From: Tetranychus cinnabarinus
Taxonomy: Eukaryota > Arthropoda > Arachnida > Trombidiformes > Tetranychidae
Assembly: GCA_022266195.1 (NCBI GenBank)
Contig: WHVY01000002.1
Location: 10,927,001 to 10,991,000 of the forward strand
Length of the DNA: 64,000 nt
Direction of reading: 5' to 3'
This document shows positions 1-12,500 of the stretch, in pieces (the first letter of the stretch is position 1; each line of letters opens with the position of its first letter). The notes beneath the pieces were generated by a model. It worked only from the letters and a program-made list of their open reading frames with translations. It made no database searches and had not been told where the DNA came from. Position numbers and translations under genes: made by a program.

Positions 1-907
1 ATTATTAACTCAAATCTCAAAGTAAATCAACTAAACTCAATCTATTTTTAATTATAATAGACAATTGAAACATTAATCAACGGATTTACTGACACAATGA
101 GAAGAGTAAAGCTGCAAATGAACAAAATCTAACCTCTTAAGTTTCCCATTATGTTTGCTCACTTTTGGGTTTAATCACAATTTACTGTTCAAACATTTTC
201 TTGTAATTAGAAATTGATTGTTCCCTGAAACTGAATTGTTATTACTCACCTCATCAACTATCCCATCCAAAATGGTTGTCATTGTAGCTTGATTGGTTGC
301 TTTAATTGCACATAAACAAGAACGAGCTGAAACTTTATAGCTTTGAGACTTTTCAAAACATGAGATATCTTTATTTGAATGCGATGGTTCCAATAATTTC
401 AAAAATATTCACTTTTTTAATCTAATTTGGCCATTTAAAAGAATAATTTTATCACCATAACTTGATCATTATTGTTACAATAATGATTACATCTTAAATA
501 GTTGAAGTTAATCCATGTCAGCAATAATCCGTTCATGTTTACCAATGGCACTTGGTTTTCCTCCATAACAGCTTATGAACTAGCAGTGATCTTAATTGTC
601 GACTTGTATTGATTTGGTCTTTTTGTTTTTTTCGAGTTTTTCTTTTGTTGAGTTTTCGTTAAAGATGATTCGAATCCTGAACTGATTCACTGTGTTTAAG
701 TTGTAAACATTTACAATCAACTGGAGCAAAGGAAGACAAAATAGAGACTAAAAGCAAAATAGAGAGACAAAAAGATATAAATCGATATTTACTCAAAGCG
801 CAAGACTATGGTATTAACGGATCTTCAAACTTTTTGTCAACTTCATCAGATCAACAAATCGTCTTAAACGATTATTTAAATTGTCTTTTCGGTCTAGGGT
901 CAAATCA
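1..907. other. Non-coding stretch, nothing identified
   Basis: AT-rich sequence without a convincing coding exon. The short open frames here have no recognisable domain. It leads into the palindromic element that starts near 908. Confidence 0.5.
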
Positions 908-1446
908 GCGAAAAGCATTTGAGCGAAGGTCAACTGAGCGAAAGGGATTTGAGCAAAAGTCACTTGAGCGAAAAGAAATAAGAAAAAAACTGAGTCTATT
1001 AGGGCTATTAAATGATTTCTTCGATCGACAGTTTTCGAGAAAATCGAGTTCAAAGTTGAAACTTCGATAGCTTTTTGTACATTTGTGTGACCAGATTTTT
1101 CATTTTGCTGATATTACTTTTAATAGCCAACCAGAAAATGCACTTAATTTGTGAAATAAAAGATCACTTCGATTTTCAGTTAGACCTGCATTTCGAGTGA
1201 CCGCAATAGTTAGAGACCTGAAACTCATCTTTCAAAAGATTCAGATCTGATCGAAGATCACAGATCACATTCTGAAGATCGAAGTTTCAACTTTGATCAA
1301 GATTTGCTTATTTGTCTCATTCATTTAGACATTTAATCAGTTTATTTCAAATGATCAGCTCAAAATCTTCAAGTTGAATTTTCGCTCAAGTGACTTTTGC
1401 CCAAATGCCTTTCGCTCAGTTGACCTTCGCTCTTTTGTCTTTCGCT
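908..1446. repeat. Imperfect palindrome (fold-back element) with 15-bp repeat units
   Basis: The outer arms 908-974 and 1379-1446 are reverse complements with few mismatches. Inner arms 1049-1067 and 1279-1297 pair as well, so the whole 540 bp can fold on itself. Each outer arm is built from degenerate units of about 15 bp ending in TTGAGCGAA or CTGAGCGAA on the left, mirrored as TTCGCTCAA on the right. The arrangement resembles a fold-back or MITE-like element. I found no clear target-site duplication and no transposase. Chance open frames on both strands read through the units as five-residue repeats and are not taken as genes. Confidence 0.7.
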
Positions 1447-1989
1447 AGAATGACCCGCCCCCGTCTTTTCAACTTCAAATCTTACTGATCAAATCGGCTT
1501 TTTTATTTTTAAACATTGCATATTGTATCAGAGATTTGATTTAAATTATATTACTTGATGAAGGAAACTCACTATGATGGGAATTTTTGATAAACAAGAA
1601 ATTGAACTGAGATTCTTAAACTTACCATCTAAATTATTATTGTAATCAGTCTTTATGTTATGTTTGTGTTGAGAGGAATCGCAAAGCAAATTAAATTGTT
1701 TTAAATGTTGGTCAAGTACAGAGAGTAAAGTCTTACTTTACTTCTTGGGCTAAGTAGGAACCAGTTTTTTTGAATTTTGCGGCAAAGGTGTAATGGTGAC
1801 GCGCCTGCGTATAGGATTTTCATTGTGAGTCAGATGATAATTTGATTCTAGTGATTTTCAAATCTAATATTTGTGTGAATTTGTTTGCATGTCTTTTTAT
1901 TTTAGTGCTTTGAGTGAGTAAATCTCTGTTTTTATTGTGTGTAGAAAGTATTGGTTACTCTAATCGATTGATCGTAAAATTGTATAATT
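1447..1989. promoter_or_regulatory. Upstream region of BAP60 copy 1
   Basis: Non-coding sequence between the palindrome and the BAP60 start codon. It presumably holds the promoter and 5' UTR. It does not match the sequence upstream of BAP60 copy 2. No individual element could be assigned. Confidence 0.4.
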
Positions 1990-3639
1990 ATGTACAAGTA
2001 TGACAATATGAGGATGCCTCCTCCCCATGGCCCACCTTTTCCTCCATCGCCTCAAAGACAACCACCGACACAATTTCGACAAGGTCCACCACAACCACCT
2101 CCAGATCATGTAATGATGCCTCCACCACCTCATGGTCATCCTAGAATGCAATTACAACCACCACAGTCTCATGGATCACCACAAAGACCTATGATGCCTC
2201 CTAATCAATCTGTTCCTGTTGCTGCTGCTGGTGTAGTTGTCCCTGGTTCTGTTGTTGGTCCTGGTGGACCACCTCCAGTTGGATCAGTTGCCATGAAGCG
2301 TCCTATTATGTCTACAATGATGTCTTCACCGGTATCTAATCAAGTAACAACAGCATTAAAAAAGAAAAAGAAACTTGGTGATGTTAATTTACAATCAAAG
2401 GTTAGAGATTTAGTTCCAGAATCTCAAGCTTATATGGATTTAATATCTTTTGAGAAGAAACTTGATTTTCATTTGAAAAGAAAAAGATTGGAAATAATTG
2501 AATCATCTAAAAAACCAATGAAACTTAAACGAAAATTACGAATATTTATTTCAAATACATTTTTTCCTGCTAAACATGAGATTGATGGTAATGAAGATTT
2601 ACATGTACCTTCATGGGAATTAAGAGTTGAAGGAAGATTATTGGAAGATCAAAATACTCCAAAACCAGACCAAAATAAGATAAAAAGAAAATTTTCATCA
2701 TTTTTCAAAAGTTTGGTCATTGAATTGGATAAAGATTTATATGGTCCAGATAATCATTTAGTTGAATGGCATAGAACACCTACAACAACTGAAACAGATG
2801 GTTTTCAAGTAAAAAGACCTGGTAATAAGAATGTTCGATGTACCATATTATTACTTCTTGATTATCAACCCTTACAATTTAGATTGGATCCAAGGTTAGC
2901 ACGATTATTGGGTATACATACACAAACTCGACCAGTTATAATTAATGCTCTTTGGCAGTATATTAAAACACATAAATTACAAGATGCACATGAAAGAGAA
3001 TATATTAATTGTGACAAATATCTTGAGCAAATATTTCAATGTCCAAGAATGAAATTTGCTGAAATACCATCAAGATTACATCCACTTCTTCATCCACCAG
3101 ATCCAATTGTTATCAATCATTTGATTAGTGTTGAAGGTCCTGAAACAAAGAAAACATCATGTTATGATATTGATGTTGAAGTTGATGATCCTTTAAAAGT
3201 TCAAATGAATAATTTTATTGTTTCAACACATAATCAACAAGATATATTAACTTTGGATAACAAAATACATGAAACAGTTGAAACTATCAATCAATTGAAA
3301 ACAAATAGAGAATTTTTCTTATCATTTGCTAAAGATCCACAACAATTTATTCATAAATGGCTACTTTCACAAATGCGTGATCTCAAGGTAATTATTAATT
3401 TTTTTACAATAGGTACTTGATAATTTTGATGATTTTGATTTTTAATTTACTTTTTCTCTTTCTCTCTCTCTCTCTTTTAATAGACAATGACCGATCAAGC
3501 TGGTAATCCTGAAGAAGAACGACATTCAGACTTTTTCTTTCAACCCTGGACTCAAGAAGCTGTTTGTCGTTACTTTTATGGTAAAGTTCAACTTAGACGA
3601 GCTGAACTTGAACAAGCTTTGGGTATTAGAAATGCCTAA
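1990..3639 (+). CDS. Bap60: BAP60/SMARCD subunit of SWI/SNF (BAF) chromatin remodeller, copy 1
   Basis: Exons 1990-3387 and 3484-3639 with a phase-0 intron of 96 bp (GTAATT...TTTTAATAG) give 517 residues, the usual length of this family. The first 110 residues are rich in Pro, Met and His. A basic run of lysines lies near 124-128. The SWIB/MDM2 domain is at about 292-367, beginning at YQPLQFRLDPRLARLLGI. The C-terminal exon carries the conserved TDQAGNPEEERHSDFFFQPW segment. In known SWI/SNF complexes this protein links transcription factors to the nuclear remodelling ATPase. A poly(A) signal AATAAA is at 3745. Copy 2 at 19595-21244 encodes the same protein apart from three substitutions (residues 4, 80 and 92), so both copies look functional. 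Confidence 0.97.
2002..3633 (+). repeat. Inverted duplicate block, left copy (codon 5 to penultimate codon of BAP60)
   Basis: Reading the sequence against the reverse complement of 19601-21232 gives eight differences in 1632 bp and no indels. They are at 2064, 2228, 2264, 2325, 3060, 3114 and 3132, plus 3397 in the intron. Positions 2326-3059 are identical. Similarity stops abruptly: three of the first four codons differ, and the flanks are unrelated. Confidence 0.93.
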
Positions 3640-4394
3640 AAATTGAGTTTATTCCATTCAATTAGATACTTTATCAAATAGATTAACCTGTAAAGCAACT
3701 TTTCCTGTGTTTATTTTGATTTCAATGTTTTGTACTTGTGCATAAATAAAATTAAAATTTATTATTATTTGTGTTTCATTTAATTTCATTGCTCTAAACA
3801 ATGAGACTTATGAATTTCTGAATTTTCTGTCTTTTGAATTTCAATTGACATTATAATCAAAAAATTTTTAAGGCATTTTTAATCAAGGCGCATTAGAAAG
3901 TTGAGAAAATTAAAGCTTAAAAGAGTCTTATCTGCATCGAATTACGAAAAATAACAATAGTCTTATTAATAGATTAATGTACATTTATAAACCAAATGAT
4001 AAAAGGGCTTGGAGACAATTTGATATAAAAATTCAATTTAAAAAAAGTAAAAAATATTTCAACAGGTTATTTATCACCAATGATAAACATATCGGGAGTA
4101 ATGAAAATATAAGAACAATTCACAGATTTCTTACGCACCAACATTTTGGAAACCAGAAAATTGTATGAGTTACATTAAAGAATTAACAATTAAATCTTAT
4201 AAAATCTGTTCCCAAGGATTATGTATCTCAAGAATATTGAATGAACAACCAACTGTTTATCTGATTGTTTCCTTAAGTTCGTTAAATTGTTTAGTTTTCT
4301 GAGTCAGAAAATATTTGAAGATCCTATCATTTTTGATTGCTGATTTTACAACCAAATCTTTTTTTGTCACTTGATAAGACATTTTGCGTTTAGA
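3640..4394. other. Convergent 3' region between BAP60 copy 1 and acyl-CoA oxidase
   Basis: This holds the 3' UTR of BAP60 copy 1, with AATAAA at 3745, and the downstream region of the acyl-CoA oxidase on the other strand. Nothing else was recognised. The two short open frames here look like chance. Confidence 0.6.
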
Positions 4395-6527
4395 TCACAA
4401 TTTGGACCGAACAAGATCATCATTGGATACACCTTGGCGAGGGATTGGTTTGTTTTGAGTAAACTCTGTATACCAATCTGGCCTTTTAAGAGCATCTTTG
4501 TTTTCAATCAGGGCTTCCCAAATATGATCATAAATTCGCCCATCAGAATAACCAAGAGATGAATTTAATATGAAATCTGGAGGAGCCAAGGCGTCGACCA
4601 AGCTTACACTATCGTCTTTCAAATTACTACACAATGATAGAATGCTTTCGTGAATTGTTGTTACAGGTTCTTTAAATGATGCTGGTATATGGTTGGCTTC
4701 ATAAAGTGTTGATATATGCTTTTCAAACACCCACAAACCAAAGAGAAGATTCAACTTGGACAAAATTGATTTTAATTCTGGTTCTATGGGATCCTCAGTA
4801 TAGAATTTGTGAAACCGGGAAATAATATCACATTCGAAGTAGGCAATGGCCAAAGATCGCAAGTAATAAACTTGAGTTGCACTTTTAGCAATGAAAGCAT
4901 CTCCAGATTTGGTCAACTCGCGAGTAAGCTTTTCAGATGATTTCACTAAAAGCCAACAGACTAGAAACTGGTAAGAGTGAATAAGTGATTCAATATTGCT
5001 CGCTATGTCGGGTTTCATGGTGCTTGATAATATGCTATCTATTGAATCTATATAATCGATTGATCCAAGTGGTGATTTCATTGGTTTACCTTCTTCCAAC
5101 TTTTCACGATATAATTTAATCAACCAATTGGAGGTTTGCTGAAGAAGAACGTTATTATCACCTTCATAAGTATTATTTGCATCATTATCATTCCTGAGTT
5201 CACCGAAACGAGACGCTTTAAGATAACCATGCCCCCCACAGGCTTCTCTTGACTCCTGAATAGCATCCCGAGCGATCCAACCGACCATAGCTTTACCAAC
5301 TGAAGATAAAGAGTGAATTTCAGATCCTACATCAGGTTGGTCGGGTGACGAACCTCCATAAGCCAAAGATATAAAAAAGTTGATATATTCTTTAAAAAAG
5401 ATGTGATGAAAATGCTGTATTACATAGGCAGCAGCAACGTAAGGTATTAATCGCCATTGTTGTGATTGATATTCTAATACTGGCCATTCTTGAGAACCCT
5501 CGGCAGGTCCAAATTGTCGTCTAACAGCTGAGTACCGGACGGATATAACAATTGCTGTTTGCAGGTTAGAGAATGCTTGAAGGATAATGGCAACTCTTCC
5601 TAATGATAAAATACCGAGAGTGGCACCAACTCGTTTAGATTTATTTTTAACTGTATTAACATAGGTACCATCTGGTGTCACATCAGCGTTACGATTCATT
5701 AAAGCATCTTTACCAATACGGTAGTTGTCAAATTTCATAAATCCATTGTCTATTCCATTGAGTCCTACTTTTGGTCCCATGTCTCCAATAGTTAAACCAG
5801 GGAAAGGTAAAAGAGTCGCTGGATCACGAACAGGAACTAAAAAAGAATGAAGACCATGACAGGTACCATCGGGAGTATAAAGTTGAGCAAATACAACGGC
5901 ATGAGTCGCTGTCTGTCCTAAAACACCGGACCAGACTTTAACTGCTTCCATATCAGGAGTATGTAAAACAAATTCTTGGGTTTTGGGATCAAAAGTTGCA
6001 GTTGTCCTCATGGCTTTAGTGTTTGATCCATGAGCCATTTCAGTTAAACTAATTGCGCCTAATGCTTTGAAAGCTTTTACATCAGCCATGAATTTGTTTT
6101 GTCGCTGTGAACCAGCAGTTCGAGCATTTCCAATAAAATATTCATAAGCAAGGAACTTCTTCACACACAATGAAAGAGAATATTGTCCAATGGTTTGACC
6201 AGCAATTGGTGCTAACATTGGGTTACGAATGAATTCTTCCTCAGTGATGAAATCATATTCGATGAGACGCTTCATTCGCATTAAGGTTAATCTTCTTTCT
6301 TCATCTCTTGACAATTCTTCCCAAGGATGACGCTTGAAGAGTGGATCTTTAGCAAGTGTTGACCACACTTTGTGCTTGAAGCGAATGATATCTTCACCTT
6401 CCATGGCTAATTTCATCCTTTTCCAGCAAAATGTAGCCTTTTTACGGTATAAATCTAAAGGACCAGGAGGCCAATCTTGCAAAGCTCCACTCGAAGTTAA
6501 ATTGTCAATAATAGCATTGTTTGCCAT
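4395..6527 (-). CDS. ACOX1: Peroxisomal acyl-CoA oxidase
   Basis: A single uninterrupted exon of 710 residues. The start is the first in-frame ATG (6525-6527, MANNAII); upstream in-frame codons contain only a TTG. The acyl-CoA dehydrogenase/oxidase fold is plain: LTEMAHGSNT and the WSG...ATHAVVFAQL segment in the middle domain, RRQFGP at about 336-341, and ACGGHGYL followed by NTYEGDN. Its Glu455 matches the catalytic base of this family. The protein ends in Ser-Lys-Leu, a classical PTS1 signal for import into peroxisomes. It should catalyse the FAD-dependent first step of peroxisomal beta-oxidation, reducing O2 to H2O2. It lies tail-to-tail with BAP60 copy 1. The lack of introns in 2.1 kb contrasts with most neighbours. 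Which ACOX paralogue it is cannot be settled here. Confidence 0.96.
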   Translation of the reverse strand: MANNAIIDNLTSSGALQDWPPGPLDLYRKKATFCWKRMKLAMEGEDIIRFKHKVWSTLAKDPLFKRHPWEELSRDEERRLTLMRMKRLIEYDFITEEEFIRNPMLAPIAGQTIGQYSLSLCVKKFLAYEYFIGNARTAGSQRQNKFMADVKAFKALGAISLTEMAHGSNTKAMRTTATFDPKTQEFVLHTPDMEAVKVWSGVLGQTATHAVVFAQLYTPDGTCHGLHSFLVPVRDPATLLPFPGLTIGDMGPKVGLNGIDNGFMKFDNYRIGKDALMNRNADVTPDGTYVNTVKNKSKRVGATLGILSLGRVAIILQAFSNLQTAIVISVRYSAVRRQFGPAEGSQEWPVLEYQSQQWRLIPYVAAAYVIQHFHHIFFKEYINFFISLAYGGSSPDQPDVGSEIHSLSSVGKAMVGWIARDAIQESREACGGHGYLKASRFGELRNDNDANNTYEGDNNVLLQQTSNWLIKLYREKLEEGKPMKSPLGSIDYIDSIDSILSSTMKPDIASNIESLIHSYQFLVCWLLVKSSEKLTRELTKSGDAFIAKSATQVYYLRSLAIAYFECDIISRFHKFYTEDPIEPELKSILSKLNLLFGLWVFEKHISTLYEANHIPASFKEPVTTIHESILSLCSNLKDDSVSLVDALAPPDFILNSSLGYSDGRIYDHIWEALIENKDALKRPDWYTEFTQNKPIPRQGVSNDDLVRSKL

Positions 6528-9500
6528 CTTATTATCGTATATCAGATTTTCAGCGTAAAATAAACTCAACAGTAAAAAATTCAAGTTTTATTACGTCTTT
6601 GAGGTCCTTCGTGAATATCAGCCGAGTTTTTATCACAAATTTCCTTTTTCAGCTAAATTCAAAGATTGATTAAATTAAGTTGGATTTGTGTAAGGGTGAT
6701 TATTTAACGAAAACAATTAAACACTGGATTAATTAAAATACTGGTGAATTAAAAACTACAAGCCAAACTGCACAAAAAACCACAATAAACTCAGATGAAA
6801 ATGTAAACAAGATTGCAAAGAGAAACAAGTAGTCTCTGTTGATCCGAGGGAAATACAAATTTACAAATCTATTGGAGACACAAAGAGAGCGAGTAAAACC
6901 GATGAATCCAAATGAAATGAATTGAAGTAAATAATTATCAAATTAAATCAAATCAGGATTGGTATTTAACAGAAGATAAGTGAATAATGAATAGGAGTAC
7001 GAAAGTAAACGATCAAAAAAGTCGAGTGTTGATAAACTGAGAAGCAATTTGAATGGAAAGAGGAGAAAAATGTGAGAATGTTTTCAACATGTAAAGGTAT
7101 TGAGATTAAATGAAGACTGAGAAAGTTGATTTAAGATGAGAAAAGGAGAGAGAAAGGTAGGCAGGGAGAATGAAGACGAGGAAAAGTGAGTAGATTGATA
7201 AATAGTGTTATGATTATAACGATTGAAGAGGGAGAGAAAGACTATACAAGGACATTATTACCTAAACAAGTTCGTTAGGTTATTCATTATTAACCATCAT
7301 ATAATAGATTAGAAACAACAACAACATTAAAAATAAGACCAGAAATGGAGGAAAATTTGACTCATTCAGTCTTTCTTTTCTCTATTTTTCATTCTTTCTT
7401 CTCTTCTCCGGCAAGTTAACAGGTAACGTCCCAGGCGTAAATAATAGTTGATTGAAGCGAAAAATGGTGCATCAATCAGTGCGAATCCGAATGCTTTCAC
7501 TTGTATTTTGCTGCCCTTAGTCGTCTTCATCATTACCATCATCATCACCTTTACCAGTTCACTTTTTGCTTCATGTTTCAACTTGTAAACATTCAGCATA
7601 TTACTGTTGTTTGTTTACTCGTGTTTGCTTCAATAGATTCAACAGTTTCATCTTTGTATGTCACCTCAACTTACAACCTTTAAACGATTCTATTTAATCA
7701 ACAGATTAATTGGACTGATTGTCTAATTCACCTTGATTGTAACATGAATTGAAATGTACTAAAGGGTCAATTGAATTTATGCTTGATGATCCTTTATAAA
7801 CATAGTTTATTTTTCCTTAAACTTGGCCTTTTTACTTTCAACTTTTATACTTTTCCTTTTTCTTCTTTTCTTTTCTTTTCTGTCTTTTTGCTCATTCCTT
7901 ACATTCATTATTATCCAATCAACCTAAAAGCTTGTCTTATTATCATTATTAATATATGATAGTGACCTCAGTCATTTGGATATTTGATGATGAAGATAAT
8001 GATGATGTTAACAAGTCAATTGAATGTATCGCAGAAACGGAAAAATACCAATCCTTGGTAGTGGGTTTCGACTGTAACTTGCTTTTCATCTCAACCAATA
8101 ATCATAACAATGTCGGTTCAGGCTACCGAACAATTCTTGAGACAGGTTCGACAATCCATTACCAATCTGAATCTCTTTGCATGGTTTAATCTCTTGAAAT
8201 CTCCTCCCTTCGCCATTTGCTTTACAGTTTATTGATGAAGCCAATTTTCACTGAAATCATGGCCACTTATCCGCCATTGATAACATGTTTAGTCCTAATT
8301 ACCATTGAAAGTCAATTTGGTTTATTATTTCCTAAATAAAGGGGAAAATGAGACAAAGATGAGAGACTGGGTTCAATTGGAAATGAATGAAATATTGAAT
8401 AATGACTTTTCATTTCAATACACCTTGATATATAATTAACATGTCGCACAATAATTTTCATTCACATTCAGCCATATATTACATGTAATGCATGTTATTT
8501 CAGAATACAAATAAAGTAGCAAGATGAAAGGTTAATTTTACCTGATGATTGGTTGGTAATGAGTGTCCGAGTAAACATTCAAATTTGGTTCAATGGCTGG
8601 TGAAAGTGAAAATAAAAAACAAGGTTAATTAAAAGGTAAATTTATTTGATTGTCAATTTCAGGATTCATGTTGGAATCAATTAAAACCTATTAAAGCTTT
8701 AAAGGAAAGCATTTGTTAATCTAAGCAATTATGAAAATGTTGAAGTGTTTAATCATTTGTTGTAAAAGCTGTTGTTAAGTCAATTTAAGTTTCTCAGTTT
8801 TTTTCAGCATAATCTTTCCTGATACTGAATAAAATTTATAAACTTGTTGTCTGGTCTTATGCTGTTAACTCAATCAACCCATCGTCAGCACACTCAAGAG
8901 TAATATTAAGTTATTGTTGGTAAGATGAAAAATAGCAAAAATTACCTTTACTTTGAATAATTGTTGACTGTTATTATCATAATTATCACCAGAATATCAG
9001 GTATCAACATTAACAGCACCAACAGGATTAATATTGTCCAACCGAAGGAAGTAATCAATTGAGATTTCAAGTCTCTTCTTATGTAAACCCATTTAACCTA
9101 AGCTCATCTTTACCCAATTAACCAGTTTTTTTGCTTCTCTCGCTCTTTTATTCCGTAATCCTAATCTAATTACGACTAAATTGCATGATTAGTCTAATAA
9201 ATTTTCACTATTTAACTGCATAAAATTGATCGGGTAAGGAGACTGAAGCAGCTTGTAAAGGTCAAGTTGAAAGTGAACTTTAATTCAAGTTCATAGTAAC
9301 ATTTTTTTCCCGCTCTGCCATCAATCATTTAATGTTATACCTTGAAAAGCTTTCGGTTCGTAATGAAACTGATTTTATTTCATTCTTTACTTTATAGTGT
9401 ATTTGAGATATTGTTGAGTTGATTATGTAAAGTTGAATTGTCAACTTTAAATGGTATTCAATTGAAAAGTTCATATCACAATATACAGTGTGTTAGCTTT

Positions 9501-12500
9501 AACATTATGAGCAATGATATAAAAACCAGAGTATTCAGATTTTGATTCAATGTTAGCTAGAAATTATTTATAACAATCAGCTGTAAGTTTTTCAATGTTA
9601 GATCTCTTGCAAATTTTTGGAGGAACCAGTTTTTGACTGTTGTGGAAACTGATTGTTGCTGTCATCGAATCAACCTAAAATATTAATAATAAATTAAATT
9701 ACCTTTAACAAACTTGAAGGCTAATCAACCAAATATCTTAAGAAACCAGTCTAAAGATGAGACAATGTTTACATCAGCCTAGTACAGAAAAAATGTGATT
9801 GCAGATTGTTCCAATATTGTGTTGGTGATAAAACTGATAAATGAGTTTTACTAAATATTGGTGTATTTAACAATTGAAATTAACTAAAAAATGATGAGAA
9901 ATGGCACTGAATATATAAAAACAAACAAGATCACAATATAAACATGTAAAAGCATTAAAAACTTGTGAGCTATGAAAGCTGTTACAGCTGTTACTGTTGT
10001 TGACTTTTCAACTTCATTCTTGGTTGATTCGTTTGCTTGCCTTCATTTCGTTCTCTTATTTTCTCATGGAACTCATATTATTTTGACTGGAACTTTTAAC
10101 ATTCTGGGAATGATTTGGGGTGCTTTTTCTGGATGTGCTTTTCAAATAATAATGTTAATGTTATGGCTGAATGAAATCAGGTTTAAAAAGCTTCTTTACC
10201 AAATGTTTTGAGACTGACAATGTTTTGTGAATCATAACCTGTGTGGATAAATTATGGGACTTTTTTTAATGTATTTGTATGGCTATTAAATTTTCTATTG
10301 AAATCTATTCCATGTTAAATTCAGACACTTTTGAAGACTTTTCATTGCTGACATCCATTTTTAAATAAGCGATTAGATTCGGCTCTAACAATTGTAAATA
10401 TTCGACATGTTTTAGTGTCGTCGATCTTTTAAGCTTCGTTCCGGTTTCTCAATGCTCCGATCGGCTAAATTATGTACGTTTTACATCTACATTTGAGTTG
10501 ACACTCGATCTGTATGAAAATACTCGAGGTTATTATTTTGAAATGAACAATAGATGGATAGCCGAAGGTGTTTTCATTAAAATAAAGAGTAAATATGAAG
10601 ATAACCAGCCAATCTCCTAAGTAAAATCAATGTAAAGAAAAATAAAGGAGATGTTATTGCAAGACTGACGACTCTCTTCAACCATGTGTTGATAATTTTA
10701 AGCAACATTATTTTGTTTTGTTCACCTTCAATTTAATTGTTAATCAACTAAGAATATCGGCATTTTACATCTTTATCCAATTAACTATCAACCTTTCTGT
10801 CTTTCATTGCTTCAATAAATCACTGATTGTCACAACCTTAATAATGCCAATATCACCTAAACCAGTGAACCTAATATCACTCATATGCTTCAAGTCGTCA
10901 TTACCTGTTCTTTTGGGCAACTGTGTTCTTAATTGTTTCAATTATTAATTATTCACAATTTTACACAAAACAGCCAACATTTTTGCCATATTTGCTTCAT
11001 CATCTGTATCATTAATTGTAAGTATTTTACATGCCTATATCATAAACTCTACAAAAATACAATCAATTTGTGATGAATTTACTTTCACTCATTTTCTTTT
11101 ATTTTTTTTCTCAAACCAAGTGAGACAGGTCAATTGTCAACGGTTGTCAATTATTTCAAGTTTATCGGTTGATCACTTTCATAATGGCATTCAATGTTAT
11201 ATTTCAACACGTAAGAAATTAAGAAATATCAGCTGTACGTACCATGCTTTAGCATTGTTGATATCAAATGACCGGAAAATGTTATCCATTTGTTTTCTTC
11301 TGTTATTTTCTAGGATACTTGGTACATCTACAATGATTGACGTTGGCATTTATACACATTTGGCTATAACCGTAACTGTCTATATTTTCAACTAAAATTG
11401 AATTCTAAAGTCATCTGGGTTGGTTTCCTATTTACTTTCTCAAGGAAATTACCTCATCCTAAATTACTATTAGCGCTTATCATTTAAAATCATTTTACGT
11501 CTATATTGCTTCACACCTTGGTAATCTTGACAGTCATCATTTCCATGAAAGACCTTCATCGATCTTAACAAGATGAAATTTTCACATCAACTGCATGCGA
11601 AGTTTAGGAAATGATGAAACTAAACATTCACAATTTCCTTATCCAGCCAATTGAATGAAATACAACGACAAATGTATTGACCAATTTTACCTCTGGCCTT
11701 TGACTAAACAATGTCCATTCAACTCATGACTTGCCTTTTCATCTGTAAAACATTGTAAGTTTCACTTTTCTTTTGTTTCTTTTATATCTTATGAGATTAT
11801 TAATAGATTATTATTTGAAGAAACTATGTTTTCAAGTATTCAGATAATTCCTGCAAAACTCAAGTTTAGAAACTCAATGTTAATGATTTCTCTTTCTTCG
11901 TTTTACCTCGATTAGATGGAAGTGGCTGCAAGTTAAATCGTTACCGCATGTTCAATTGTCCATCAAGAGGATGATATTTATGCATCTTATCAGCAAACCT
12001 CAAACTTGTTCCTGTTTGTGAAGTAATGTATTTATAGTAAAATGGCCAGTAGGATAAATTAAATAGCCAAGGCCAGAATCTTTCCATCATTTAAGTTCAC
12101 ATGGACTCGTTAACACCATTAAACAACTTCAATGTTTCGTCGTCTGAAGGTATGTAATCAGCTGATTTCAGCTGAATCACGCATAAACATGACAAATGTT
12201 TCAAATATCTTGATACTTTAATAATTTTGTCTCAATTCACTTTAATGTATCACTTATGATTCAATAATAATAATAAGTTTTTTTATTTTGACTTCTAGCT
12301 TGGCTTCATTTTCACATCTTTGGACCTAGGAAAGGCCTTGTACCTGTTGCTCATATCATTGAGTGATGAATGTCCAGAATATTTTCCAACAGTTCACACC
12401 AACTTTTCCATGATTTCAAGTTCATCTGATGACGGCAAATGATTATCAAGCTTTTGAAAATGTTTACTTTGAATCTCAACTGAGCGGAATAGTTTCTCCT

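Noticed and set aside
668..690. TTCGAATCC resembling a tRNA B box
   Set aside because: No A box, anticodon stem or acceptor stem at the right distances upstream.
834..1070. Open frames on both strands (814-1053 minus, 834-1070 plus) with five-residue repeats
   Set aside because: The repeats come from the 15-bp units of the palindromic element; there is no other sign of coding.
6528..6584. Longer N-terminus for acyl-CoA oxidase
   Set aside because: The upstream frame starts only with TTG; the first ATG is at 6525-6527 and fits the family start.
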